64,000 bases of DNA from Pontiella agarivorans (GTDB taxonomy: Bacteria; Verrucomicrobiota; Kiritimatiellia; Kiritimatiellales; Pontiellaceae): NCBI RefSeq assembly GCF_034531395.1, contig NZ_JARVCO010000002.1:248001-312000 (forward strand), given 5' to 3'. A program made the translations under genes and the position numbers. The notes under the pieces are model-generated. The model was not told where the DNA came from. It did no database searches and saw nothing but the letters and a program-made list of their open reading frames with translations. Below are positions 53,474 to 62,259 of this stretch, piece after piece (position 1 is the stretch's first letter; every line of letters begins with the position of its first letter).

Positions 53474-54847
53474 TTATTTCCAGAGTTCTTCGCCGTATTC
53501 CCATCCTTTGCGTACCGGTTCTTTCAGAAAGCGGTTCAGTTCCGGCCGGTTGGTAATTTTCATATTCTTTGAATCCCACTCGATTTTTCCGCCGTGGTTG
53601 GCGGCAATCAGACCGAGCAGCATAATTTCGGTGAACGGTGCGGCGTAATCAAAATTGGCTCCGCATGCAGGGATGTTTCCTTTGACCGCTTCGACGAGTT
53701 CTTTGATCGGGCCGCCTTTTACGCGCGGGATGACTTCGTCCGGATAGCCCGAGGCCTTAAACTCGATTTGCGCTTCTTTATTGGCGAGGCGCGGATTGTT
53801 GGAGCGGTTATCGGTAAAGCCGTTATTTTTTGTTCCGAAATAGTAGGTCCCGGCTGCGGGCGGATTGCCGGGCCAGCTCCAGTCGGCAGGGGCTTTCGGT
53901 TTGAACTCATCGGTGACGCCGTTGTGCCAGTAGAACGTGCAGGGTGATTTATCACCACGGTGTCTGAATTCAAATTTAATGCTGCAGCCATCGACGACCA
54001 GCCACTCATTCCCGCCGGCTGTATTTACTGCTTCAACGGAAACCGGTTCGTAGAGGTCGAGCAACCAGACGGGGGCGTCGGCGACATGGCAGAACCAGTC
54101 GCCGAATGTGCCGGTTCCGTAACGGTTGAATCCTCGCCAGGTTTTGGGATGGTAGCGGTGATGGAAGGGGGCGGGACCTGTGGGACCCTGCCAGAGGTTC
54201 CAGTCCAGCGTTGCGGGAACCGGGTCTTGGGTTGGAGGAAGTGTTTCCGGCCGGGAAAAAAACGGGTTCCCCCAATGCGGTCCGCCGATGAAGCTGTGGG
54301 CTTCGGTAATCTGTCCGAAAATGCCGTGATCATACCACTCTTTCAGCTGTCGAATGCCGTTAAAGGTGTGGCCCTGATTGCCCATATTGGTAAGCACCTG
54401 ATATTTTTCTTTGGCTTTTTTCAGGGTGCGCGCTTCCCAGATATTATGCACGAGCGGTTTCTGGGTGAAGACGTGGAGGCCGCGCTGCATGGCTTCCATG
54501 GTAGCGGGAAAGTGGGTGTGGTCGGGGGTGTTGACGCAGACCATATCAAGGTCGTTTCCGATTTTGTCCAGCATGACGCGGAAATCGGTGAAGGTTCGGG
54601 CGTTGTTGATGGACGGGAATTTTCCGGCATGCTGACCGAATTGGGCGGTGTCTACATCGCAGATTGCCACCAGGTTTTCATTCCGTGTTCCGCTGTAAGC
54701 CTGTGCTGCGATATTACCTGCGCCGATCATGGCCACATTCACTTTGCTGTTTGCTGATTGTCCGGTTTTTCCGATGCTGAACAACGGAATAGCGGTGGAT
54801 GCCGCTGCTGCGGTTTTCTGAAACGTGCGCCTGCTCAGATTTTTCAT
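53474..54847 (-). CDS. Tat-exported Gfo/Idh/MocA oxidoreductase
   Basis: 457 aa. The N-terminus has a twin-arginine signal (SRRTFQK at 5-11, then an Ala-rich helix). The Rossmann motif MIGAGNIAAQAY follows. The EKP motif of the family reads TQKPLVHN, keeping the key Lys. Secreted members with bound NAD(P) are common in PVC and Bacteroidetes and act on sugar derivatives; the substrate is unknown. GGAG six to seven bases before ATG 54847 fixes the start over an in-frame codon at 54943. It is probably last of a minus-strand group starting at 57250. Confidence 0.88.
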   Translation of the reverse strand: MKNLSRRTFQKTAAAASTAIPLFSIGKTGQSANSKVNVAMIGAGNIAAQAYSGTRNENLVAICDVDTAQFGQHAGKFPSINNARTFTDFRVMLDKIGNDLDMVCVNTPDHTHFPATMEAMQRGLHVFTQKPLVHNIWEARTLKKAKEKYQVLTNMGNQGHTFNGIRQLKEWYDHGIFGQITEAHSFIGGPHWGNPFFSRPETLPPTQDPVPATLDWNLWQGPTGPAPFHHRYHPKTWRGFNRYGTGTFGDWFCHVADAPVWLLDLYEPVSVEAVNTAGGNEWLVVDGCSIKFEFRHRGDKSPCTFYWHNGVTDEFKPKAPADWSWPGNPPAAGTYYFGTKNNGFTDNRSNNPRLANKEAQIEFKASGYPDEVIPRVKGGPIKELVEAVKGNIPACGANFDYAAPFTEIMLLGLIAANHGGKIEWDSKNMKITNRPELNRFLKEPVRKGWEYGEELWK

Positions 54848-55080
54848 GGGGTCTCCTGTTACATTTTCTTCCGGATAAAGAGCGCGCAGATTGTTTCGGT
54901 TTTGATTGCTTTCGTCCGACCTGCAGCGGTGTGCCCGGCTCAATCAGAAAACGTCTGGCTGTTTCGTGGCTGGACAGGGCCTTTTGGCCAGGGCCTTAAA
55001 AAGACGCATTGGGAAATGCGACCCCGTTGAAACGCGGCGGCCATTTTTTTAATCATGGCTGATGTGGATGGGGTGCACGC

Positions 55081-56031
55081 TTACCGTTGTCCGGAAAGCC
55101 GTTCCGTTAATGCTGCAGGAGGGGGATCCAGTTCCGAAATCGATGCGGTCGGGGAGGCTCCGGATGCAATCCACCAGCTCACCAGTGCAGTTTCTTCATC
55201 CGTCAGCGGGGGGCGGCCATTCGGCGGCATGAAGGCGTTAGAGGAGGGATCAAGGGTGATGCGGTAATGCACTTCGCTGCCTTGCAGGCTGCCCGGCTCA
55301 ATGCCGGGCATTCCTCCATCACCGCCGGCCATAAGACGTTCAAAAACATCCATGCGGAAGCCGCCCATTTCCATGGCTGCGCTGTGGCAAAAATAGCAGT
55401 TTCGTTCAAATATCGGTTGAATGACAGCTTCATAGGCGGATGCATCGGCCGTGATGTCGGCAGGTTTGGGGAGCTCTGTGTTGAACAGGTTTTGGAAAGC
55501 TGTCGGAAGTTTGGCGTAAAGATAATCTTCTCCATGAACCATCGAGGCGCCGTGGTGACTGCCGGCGACAAGTACGCTGATTGACAGCAGCAGGGCGGAA
55601 AGGTAGAGCACGCCGGAGCCGTGGCAGGGCCGGTCGAGATGCAGCACTTTTAATATCAAAGTGAGGGCCATCAGCACCGTTGCTGTTATTTCATTCTGCA
55701 TATGAGTTTGAAGCAGTTCGCCTGCTCCGCCGTCGCCGAGGGCCAGCGCATAGCCGAAAATGCATGTCGTGATACCGAAGAGCAAACAGAGGAAAAGGAT
55801 GACCAAATTTGCTTCCCGCAGATTGTTCAGTGTCGTAAACCGGCTGAGCAGTTCAAGCAACGGGACAATCAGCAGAAGTGCAATAGGAAAATGGAGGATC
55901 AGGATATGAAACCGGCCGACTGCCGCAACGGCGTCACTGCCGGGGTTTCCGGAGAGCGGAAAAACAAAAGGAAGAGGCAGCAGGATGAGAACGGTCAGTG
56001 AGCCGAACAGTAGAGTCAGTTTAAAACGCAT
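55081..56031 (-). CDS. DUF2231 membrane protein fused to planctomycete-type cytochrome c
   Basis: 316 aa. A signal-like helix and four membrane helices (about 7-160) match DUF2231, with conserved HFPIAL and a His pair GSHHGAS. The periplasmic part has a haem motif C212-Y-F-C215-H216 and a late Met in AFMPPNGRPPLTDEETALVSWWIASGA, the pattern of planctomycete PSCyt1 domains. It could carry electrons to or from a secreted oxidoreductase; the Gfo/Idh gene downstream is a candidate partner. Haem attachment implies cytochrome c maturation genes elsewhere. Confidence 0.8.
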   Translation of the reverse strand: MRFKLTLLFGSLTVLILLPLPFVFPLSGNPGSDAVAAVGRFHILILHFPIALLLIVPLLELLSRFTTLNNLREANLVILFLCLLFGITTCIFGYALALGDGGAGELLQTHMQNEITATVLMALTLILKVLHLDRPCHGSGVLYLSALLLSISVLVAGSHHGASMVHGEDYLYAKLPTAFQNLFNTELPKPADITADASAYEAVIQPIFERNCYFCHSAAMEMGGFRMDVFERLMAGGDGGMPGIEPGSLQGSEVHYRITLDPSSNAFMPPNGRPPLTDEETALVSWWIASGASPTASISELDPPPAALTERLSGQR

Positions 56032-56131
56032 AAGCCCATCGATTATCCTTTCAATCTGTGTTTATTGCGTGCTTCTTACGGAGGCTGCTGCAATCATTCT
56101 GTCGGTCCGTTTTGCAGGGCGGTCTGTTTGA

Positions 56132-57250
56132 TTATAAACGGTCGGCATATTTGGTGTGGAAGGCCTTCACCTCGGCCATCTGGGCTTCGGGAAGTTCGTG
56201 CTCTTTCAGGAAATTGTAAGCGCGTCGGCCGATCAGGAATGATTCGCTGTTGAGCAGTGGGATGGTGTTGGAAACCACCAGTTCGGAATCAAAATTGTGC
56301 TCGGTCATCAGATTAAGCATGAGATGCACTTCGTAATAACTTCCAAGGTTTGGAAGCTGGGCGCTGAGGAGGTCGTAGAATCCTTCTGGAGCCGCCAGAT
56401 CGGTGGAGGCCAGTGACGAGAGGTAGAGCACCTGCTTTTTGGAATCACCCTGCGGAAAGAGTTCAGCCATGGTTTGATAGTAGGTTTCAGGGCCCTGGCT
56501 CTGAAAATATTCAATAGAGGCGCTGGCGAGTTCGGTCGTGCCGTCAAGCGCCAGTGTTTTGATCTGTTTTTGCACGGCGGGGTCGGTGATATTTCGTTTA
56601 GAAAGGGCTTCTACAGCAAAGGCCACCTCAGAACTGTTGCTGTTTTTCAGCATAGTGAGCAGCTGTTCTGTTCCGATGGTTTCAGCGGTAATGTTCTGAA
56701 TTTCCGTCTGCATGTCGCCGTGAACCCAGTGCCAGAGGGTATAGCAGGTGTATACCGCACCAGCCACAAAAGCGGATTTATCGGAGAGCAGTGTCGCGCT
56801 GGAAGTTCCGTCAGTATCCGATTCTTCATTCATCATGGCATCGGCGGGCGAAACAATGTCTGCGGCACTCACATCGGCCAGAGTGGAATGTTCGTCGTTC
56901 AGGATTTTTATAAGTTTGGCGTGATCAGCTTGGGTAAACTGCTCATGCCCCATTTTGGTGAGGTTTCCGCCCTTTGGAAATTCATAGCGTATAAATCCGC
57001 CGTGCACATCCCAGAGGAGTCGGACGGTGATGATTTCGCACTGGCCGTCTCCGCAGATGACGGAATCGACGTCGGTATAGTATTCTTTGATAAATCCGTT
57101 TGCGTTCAATACCTGAAAAACCGGCTGGATACGAGGTTCCTGAACTTCAAATCCGGGATGGAGAACCAGCGCTTCAAAAGAAGCCGCCGCGTATGCGGCG
57201 GAGGCCAGTGTGCCGGCGACCAGTAATGTGAAAATCGTTTTCATATTCAT
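56132..57250 (-). CDS. Secreted protein of unknown function
   Basis: 372 aa. The signal peptide (MKTIFTLLVAGTLASAAYA) is clear. The middle region looks alpha-helical with repeated short helices (SSEVAFAVEALSKRNI, TELASASIEYFQSQGPETYYQTM, KKQVLYLSSLAST), compatible with HEAT-like repeats, but no family is certain. The first domain has a CGDGQC pair. An ATG at 57244 is an alternative start. It is 100 bp upstream of the DUF2231-cytochrome gene and may be cotranscribed. One palindrome copy encodes LPNLG. Confidence 0.6.
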   Translation of the reverse strand: MNMKTIFTLLVAGTLASAAYAAASFEALVLHPGFEVQEPRIQPVFQVLNANGFIKEYYTDVDSVICGDGQCEIITVRLLWDVHGGFIRYEFPKGGNLTKMGHEQFTQADHAKLIKILNDEHSTLADVSAADIVSPADAMMNEESDTDGTSSATLLSDKSAFVAGAVYTCYTLWHWVHGDMQTEIQNITAETIGTEQLLTMLKNSNSSEVAFAVEALSKRNITDPAVQKQIKTLALDGTTELASASIEYFQSQGPETYYQTMAELFPQGDSKKQVLYLSSLASTDLAAPEGFYDLLSAQLPNLGSYYEVHLMLNLMTEHNFDSELVVSNTIPLLNSESFLIGRRAYNFLKEHELPEAQMAEVKAFHTKYADRL

Positions 57251-57571
57251 GCACTTAATTTACGGGTAATTGAAAATAAAAATATACTACTTTAGTCCTA
57301 TATTATGCACAATAACGTCATGCCGCGTCATAATTGGACTTCTTTTGTCCGCAAACTGAAGCCCCGTTTGAAATGAGAGGCCTTTAACTGCGAAAACTGA
57401 GCGGGAAACCATCAGGAATATCAATAAAAGGATTGCGGATTATCGGCCGAAAGTTAGTATGAAATCTGATTGTTGTACAAAAGTACCATAGTCGCCCGAA
57501 TTGATGATGAAACAAAGCGGGTGCTTCAATTTGATGGAGAAATCCATCCGCGAACGAGATGAGGAATTATA
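57251..57571. other. Divergent intergenic region
   Basis: 321 bp, AT-rich near 57270-57310 (AATAAAAATATACTACTTTAG), where the leftward promoter could lie. GATGAGGAATTATA directly before 57572 is the ribosome binding region of the rightward gene. No repeat of the 15-bp palindrome and no RNA gene was seen. Confidence 0.4.
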
Positions 57572-58939
57572 ATGCAAAAACGCTTTTTTGCTAAACATGC
57601 AAAGTCGAGTGCGGCTTTGGTGAGTCTGGGAATTCATGCGGTCCTGATTGTGATTGCTTTGTCCTTTGTTGCGGTGACCGTAATCAAGAAGGAAGAGCAG
57701 AATTTTGAGGCCAAGCCGGTGAGCCGGCCGAAGATGAACCTGAGGAAGCTTCAGGTCCCGGTTAATATCAAAAAGAAAAAAGTTCAGAAGCCGAAGCTGC
57801 GTAAACGCATCGTCGTGCAGCCGAAGCTGAACCAAAGCGTTCCTGATATCAAAATGCCGGAAATCAGCGGGGTTAAGGGCGGCTTGGGCAATGCGGCGGC
57901 CGGCGGCCTGGGCGGTGCCGAAGCGCTGGGTTTTTCCATGCCGGAAATTGAAATTTTCGGGGTAAAGGGAAAAGGCGAAAAGATCATTCTGATTCTCGGG
58001 GCCGATGCAGACATGATGTCGGATGAAATGGGCGGTATCCCGGCATTCACCATCATCAAAAATGAAATGATTCGTATTGTGGAGGAGCTTCCGCCGACCG
58101 CGTTGTTTAATGTGATGATCTATGACTGGAAAGAGGTGACTATGGCCTTTCCTAACATGGTGCCGGCAACCGATTCCAACGCTCAGAAAATGCAGGGCTG
58201 GCTGGAGCCGCTCAATGCCGTAACTAAAGGAATGGGTGATCGCGACTTCGGTATGCATACGCTCGGACCGGGCGGTACGGTTTCCTCGGAAAGACTTATG
58301 TATGGAAAATTTGCGGATCCCAGCGAAGTCGGGGCCAAAAAGGGGACTAAGGTTGATACTCGGTCTTGGTACCAGGCAACAATGCTGGCGCATAAAATGG
58401 GTGCAGATACCATTTTCGTGCTGACCGATGGCTGGGATCTCCAACGTGTGGCAATTTCCTCCAAAAACCTGTCGCGTGAAGAGTGGGATAAAACATCGGC
58501 AGGGAAAAAATGGGCAGAAGCTTATAAAAAAGGTCTGAAGCTACTCGATGAAGAGAATAAGAAAAGGCGGGAAGCCGGCAAGCCGCCGAAGGTGCTCAAT
58601 CGTAATGAGTGGTCGGTAAACAAAGAGTACTTCCCTGGATTAGAACGACCGCCGACACCGGAGTGGTATAACTATACTCCGAAAGATTTTGCTGAAGCCT
58701 TTGTGCTGAACCGTGCGGATCATGAAAAAGACGAAGTTTCGATGACGAGCGGTTTGAAGAAGAAAAGGGGTAAGATTGATTTTTCATTCAATGTGATTCA
58801 GTTTGTTCCGAAAGGAAAAACTGCGAGTGCTAGCTCCGCAAATAACTTCAAGAAACTGACCAGCCTGTGCAAAGGTGAGTACAAGACGGTTGCCGGTATG
58901 GACGAAGTTCAGAGCTATGTGACAGCTGATCCTGAATAA
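57572..58939 (+). CDS. TonB-like anchored protein with VWA-like domain
   Basis: 455 aa. One N-terminal membrane helix (about 14-38) with SLGIH gives S18 and H22 at TonB S-x3-H spacing. A basic linker follows (KMNLRKLQVPVNIKKKK, then RKRIVVQPK) and the block VPDIKMPEISGVKGGLG, shared with the protein at 858-2720. Residues about 125-280 resemble a von Willebrand A fold (IILILGADADMM, VMIYDW, TIFVLTDGWD), but the MIDAS DxSxS motif is altered. The C-terminus is Lys-rich. No TonB C-terminal domain. An envelope sensor or energised structural protein is inference. GAGGAAT precedes ATG. Confidence 0.6.
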   Translation: MQKRFFAKHAKSSAALVSLGIHAVLIVIALSFVAVTVIKKEEQNFEAKPVSRPKMNLRKLQVPVNIKKKKVQKPKLRKRIVVQPKLNQSVPDIKMPEISGVKGGLGNAAAGGLGGAEALGFSMPEIEIFGVKGKGEKIILILGADADMMSDEMGGIPAFTIIKNEMIRIVEELPPTALFNVMIYDWKEVTMAFPNMVPATDSNAQKMQGWLEPLNAVTKGMGDRDFGMHTLGPGGTVSSERLMYGKFADPSEVGAKKGTKVDTRSWYQATMLAHKMGADTIFVLTDGWDLQRVAISSKNLSREEWDKTSAGKKWAEAYKKGLKLLDEENKKRREAGKPPKVLNRNEWSVNKEYFPGLERPPTPEWYNYTPKDFAEAFVLNRADHEKDEVSMTSGLKKKRGKIDFSFNVIQFVPKGKTASASSANNFKKLTSLCKGEYKTVAGMDEVQSYVTADPE

Positions 58940-58964
58940 AGAGCTCTTCAGAAGTCTGTTGATA

Positions 58965-58996
58965 ACACCGGCCGGGTTCGGCCGGTGTTTTTATTT
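58965..58996 (+). terminator. Terminator after the VWA-like gene
   Basis: ACACCGGCC / GGCCGGTGT form a 9-bp stem with a GGGTTC loop, followed by TTTTATTTAT. Confidence 0.93.
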
Positions 58997-59008
58997 ATCA
59001 CCTAAAAC

Positions 59009-60163
59009 ATGGGTGTAAGCCTATATAAGAGAATGTCTAAAACCGTCGAAATCGCACTGGCCATGAACTATGCGAATCCTTTTGTCCGCAAAGCGGTTGA
59101 AGGGATAGCCCGTTATACCTTTCATCGGGGAAACTGGCGGTTTTTCGCTCCGCATGGAGCCCCCGAGGTGACGTTGGCGGAACTCAGCGAATGGAAGGGC
59201 GGCGGCGTAATCGGTATGCTGGATCGTCAGTCGGTCTCCGGCTTGCGTAAACGCGGAATTCCCGCGGTTAATATATTCGGCCGTTTCAGTGAACTTCCTG
59301 AAACCTCTGTGGTGGTGGATAATCAGGAAATCGCCCGAATGGCGGCTGAATATTTTATCCATAAGGGCATTCGTCGATTTGCCATTACCGGGCGTCGGGT
59401 TTTCGGCGATGCAACACTGAAATATCAGGCCTATCTCGGAACACTGGCTGAATATGGGTTCCAATGTCTGGAACTCAAATCGCGTCAGGCCATTCAGAAT
59501 CTCGGGGCGGAAATCCAGACTTTGGAAGGCGACGGACCGGTCGGGGTATTCGCCACGGAAGATCCGGTGGGACGCGTGGTGATCGATGCCTGTTCTGATC
59601 ACGATTTGCGGGTGCCGGAGGAGGTTTCTGTGCTGGGGGTGAACAACGATCTGTTTGCCTGCGAAATGCTGCACCCGCAGATGTCGAGCATTGAACTCAG
59701 TCCGGAGCGCATCGGCTGGCAGGCGGCAAAAATGCTCGATGAATTGATGCAGGGGGGGCGTCCGCCCGAGGAACCGGTCCGGATTTCTCCGGAACGCATC
59801 GTAGAGCGCCATTCAACGGATCTGGTGGCCGTGGGCGACCGGGTGGTGGGCGATGCGCTGCGTTTTATTCGTGATCATGCCCATCAGTCGATTCTGGTCG
59901 ATGATGTTGCCCGAGCTGTTCACGTTGCGCGCCGCACGCTTGAGCATAAATTCCGTAATCTTCTTTGCATAACCGTTCATGATTCCATTCGCCGTGAACG
60001 CATTGCCCGGGCCTGCCGCCTGCTTAAAGAGACCGATATGCTGGTGGAAGAGCTGGCCGAGTCCTGTGGCTATACTACGCGCGAGCGTTTCAATCAGGCA
60101 TTTAGAACCGAAACGGGGACCACGCCCTCCGGCTACCGAAAACGATACCGTTTCACCGATTGA
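59009..60163 (+). CDS. XylR-like transcriptional regulator (sugar-binding domain plus AraC HTH)
   Basis: 384 aa. The N-terminal 280 residues resemble a LacI-type periplasmic-binding fold (VEIALAMNYANPFVRKAVEGI, GVFATEDPVGRVVIDACSDHDLRVPEEVSVLGVNNDLFAC). The last 100 are an AraC/XylS double helix-turn-helix (HQSILVDDVARAVHVARRTLEHKF, then VEELAESCGYTTRERFNQAF). It is probably an activator responding to a sugar acid or related sugar, since kdgK and eda follow. An inner in-frame ATG at 59033 (MSKTVEIALAMN) may be the true start; neither has a strong ribosome binding site. A palindrome copy encodes FQCLE. Confidence 0.88.
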   Translation: MGVSLYKRMSKTVEIALAMNYANPFVRKAVEGIARYTFHRGNWRFFAPHGAPEVTLAELSEWKGGGVIGMLDRQSVSGLRKRGIPAVNIFGRFSELPETSVVVDNQEIARMAAEYFIHKGIRRFAITGRRVFGDATLKYQAYLGTLAEYGFQCLELKSRQAIQNLGAEIQTLEGDGPVGVFATEDPVGRVVIDACSDHDLRVPEEVSVLGVNNDLFACEMLHPQMSSIELSPERIGWQAAKMLDELMQGGRPPEEPVRISPERIVERHSTDLVAVGDRVVGDALRFIRDHAHQSILVDDVARAVHVARRTLEHKFRNLLCITVHDSIRRERIARACRLLKETDMLVEELAESCGYTTRERFNQAFRTETGTTPSGYRKRYRFTD

Positions 60164-60234
60164 ATCAGCAGTCCTGTTGGTTATGTATTTGCTCGAAGGC
60201 TCGATTGTGTGTGTAAAGGGATGAATGTCTTTTT

Positions 60235-60259
60235 GCGCATAATGGCCGTTATAATGCGC
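60235..60259 (+). promoter_or_regulatory. Candidate operator/promoter upstream of kdgK
   Basis: GCGCAT (60235-60240) and ATGCGC (60254-60259) are inverted repeats with a 13-base centre. The -10-like TATAAT (60250-60255) lies in the right half. A weak third ATGCG unit follows at 60263. A regulator bound here could control kdgK-eda transcription; the gene immediately upstream encodes a plausible regulator. Confidence 0.45.
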
Positions 60260-60330
60260 GATATGCGTATTTACCGATTGAGAGAGGATACGTAGAGTGT
60301 TTCTGCATTTATTAAACATGGAGAGACAGT

Positions 60331-61431
60331 ATGAGTAAGCTTGAACTGAAGCCGGCCGAAGCCTGCCGCTATGATATTCTTTCTCTGGGCGAAGTGATGC
60401 TTCGCCTTGATCCGGGAGAGGGCCGGATTCGTACCGCCCGTCAGTTCCGTGCCTGGGAGGGGGGCGGAGAATATAATGTTGCGCGGGGGCTGCGCCGTTG
60501 TTTCGGTCAGCGTGCCGGTGTGGTGACCGCTTTTGCGAAGAATGAAGTGGGACTGCTGATGGAGGATTTTATCCTGCAGGGCGGCGTGGATACATCGCTG
60601 ATTAAATGGATGGACTATGACGGTATCGGCCGTTCGGTTCGTAATGGGTTGAATTTTACGGAGCGGGGATTTGGTATTCGTGGCGCGGTGGGCTGCTCAG
60701 ATCGCGGTAATACGGCGGCATCACAGTTAAAAGCCGGCGATATTGACTGGGAATATATCTTCGGCACATTGGGCGTGCGCTGGTTTCATACCGGCGGCAT
60801 CTTTGCGGCCCTTTCTGAAACGACCGGAGAGGTCGTGATTGAAGCAGCCAAGACGGCGAAGAAATACGGAACGATTGTTTCTTATGATCTGAACTACCGT
60901 CCTTCGCTTTGGAAAGGTTTCGGCGGTCTGGAAAAATGCCGGGAGATTAATCGCGAAATAGCGAAATATGTGGATGTCATGATCGGAAACGAAGAGGACT
61001 TCACCGCCTGTCTCGGTTTTGAGGTGGAGGGTGCTGATGAAAATCTCACCGATCTCGAGGTGGATGCCTTTAAGAAAATGATTGCTAAGGCTGTTGCGCA
61101 GTTCCCGAATTTTAAGGCCACCGCCACAACGATGCGCGGCGTGAAAACCGCAACGGTGAATGACTGGGGTGCGATGTGCTGGGTGGACGGTGAATTCTAT
61201 ACGTCTACGCATCGGCCGGAACTGGAAATTATGGATCGGGTCGGCGGGGGCGACAGTTTTGCTTCCGGTTTTATTTACGGCATGATGAATCTGCAGGATC
61301 CGGAAAAAGCCATTGAATACGGCGCAGCACACGGTGCGCTGGCGATGACGACGCCGGGCGACACCACGATGGCGTCGCTCGCTGAAGTTGAAAAAATCGT
61401 GGCCGGAGCCGGTGCGCGGGTAGATCGGTAA
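60331..61431 (+). CDS. kdgK: 2-dehydro-3-deoxygluconokinase (PfkB family)
   Basis: 366 aa, longer than the roughly 310 aa E. coli enzyme. It phosphorylates KDG to KDPG. LSLGEVMLRLDP and WEGGGEYNVARGLRRCFG form the substrate site, SYDLNYRPSLW is a family mark, and DRVGGGDSFASGFIYGMM carries the catalytic Asp of PfkB kinases. The eda gene follows after 42 bp and completes the lower Entner-Doudoroff step. GGAGAGACAGT lies before the ATG. Confidence 0.92.
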   Translation: MSKLELKPAEACRYDILSLGEVMLRLDPGEGRIRTARQFRAWEGGGEYNVARGLRRCFGQRAGVVTAFAKNEVGLLMEDFILQGGVDTSLIKWMDYDGIGRSVRNGLNFTERGFGIRGAVGCSDRGNTAASQLKAGDIDWEYIFGTLGVRWFHTGGIFAALSETTGEVVIEAAKTAKKYGTIVSYDLNYRPSLWKGFGGLEKCREINREIAKYVDVMIGNEEDFTACLGFEVEGADENLTDLEVDAFKKMIAKAVAQFPNFKATATTMRGVKTATVNDWGAMCWVDGEFYTSTHRPELEIMDRVGGGDSFASGFIYGMMNLQDPEKAIEYGAAHGALAMTTPGDTTMASLAEVEKIVAGAGARVDR

Positions 61432-61473
61432 GGGCGACATACATGTCACCCGTATGGGAAAAGGAGAAATAGA

Positions 61474-62109
61474 ATGCTGAATGAAATTTTAAAACGCCCG
61501 GTTATTCCGGTGATTGTTATTGATGACGCCAACGATGCGGAACCGTTGGCGGAGGCGTTGCTGAAAGGCGGTATGGATGTCATTGAGGTCACCTGTCGTA
61601 CAGCGGCGGCACCCGAGGCACTGGCGCGGATTAAAAAAGCCTTTCCAGAAATGCTGCTCGGTGCCGGGACGGTTGTAACGTCAGACCAGGCAAAGATGTG
61701 CATTGATACCGGGGTGAGTTTCGGTCTGGCTCCGGGACTGAATCCGGATACGGTTGAATTTTTTCAGGAAAACAACACGCTTTTTATTCCGGGGGTTATG
61801 ACGCCATCCGAGATTGAAGCCGGGCTGGCGATGGGCCTGAACATGCTGAAGTTTTTCCCGGCCGGTGCAGCCGGCGGCGTAAATATGCTGAAAAATCTCG
61901 GTGCACCGTATGCGCCGCTGGGCGTACGGTTTTGTCCGACAGGCGGACTGAATCTGGATAATATGAACGATTATCTTGCCCTTCCGGTCGTGAGCGCTAT
62001 CGGCGGATCCTGGCTTGCGACGAAACAGCAGATTGCGGAGAAACAATGGAATGTGATTACCGCACAGGTTAAAGAAGCATTGGCCAAAGCGGCTGAAGTG
62101 AGTGCATAA
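61474..62109 (+). CDS. eda: KDPG/KHG aldolase
   Basis: 211 aa, normal length. It splits KDPG to pyruvate and glyceraldehyde-3-phosphate. The Schiff-base Lys lies in LKFFPAGAAGGV (about 128-139), the proton-shuttling Glu in VIEVTCRTAAA, and PTGGLNLDNMNDYL follows. Pyruvate made here feeds NifJ. AAAAGGAGAAATAGA precedes ATG. With kdgK it gives the end of uronate or gluconate degradation; the preceding dehydratases and isomerases are elsewhere. Confidence 0.96.
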   Translation: MLNEILKRPVIPVIVIDDANDAEPLAEALLKGGMDVIEVTCRTAAAPEALARIKKAFPEMLLGAGTVVTSDQAKMCIDTGVSFGLAPGLNPDTVEFFQENNTLFIPGVMTPSEIEAGLAMGLNMLKFFPAGAAGGVNMLKNLGAPYAPLGVRFCPTGGLNLDNMNDYLALPVVSAIGGSWLATKQQIAEKQWNVITAQVKEALAKAAEVSA

Positions 62110-62130
62110 CGCAGTACGCAGTCTGGAAAC

Positions 62131-62168
62131 AACCGCCGTTCTCTTTTGTTGCGTTCGGCGGTTTTTTC
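62131..62168 (+). terminator. Terminator after eda
   Basis: AACCGCCG / CGGCGGTT form an 8-bp stem around a 17-base loop, followed by T6 minus a few bases (TTTTCG). A long loop but otherwise typical; it lies 22 bp after the stop. Confidence 0.8.
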
Positions 62169-62259
62169 GTGAAATTGCGGCGTTTATTTTATGCTGCGCA
62201 CGGATGGTCTGGAGGTGGGGCTGACCGTATTTTTTCGCAGATTTGCGGTGGCGAAGCGG

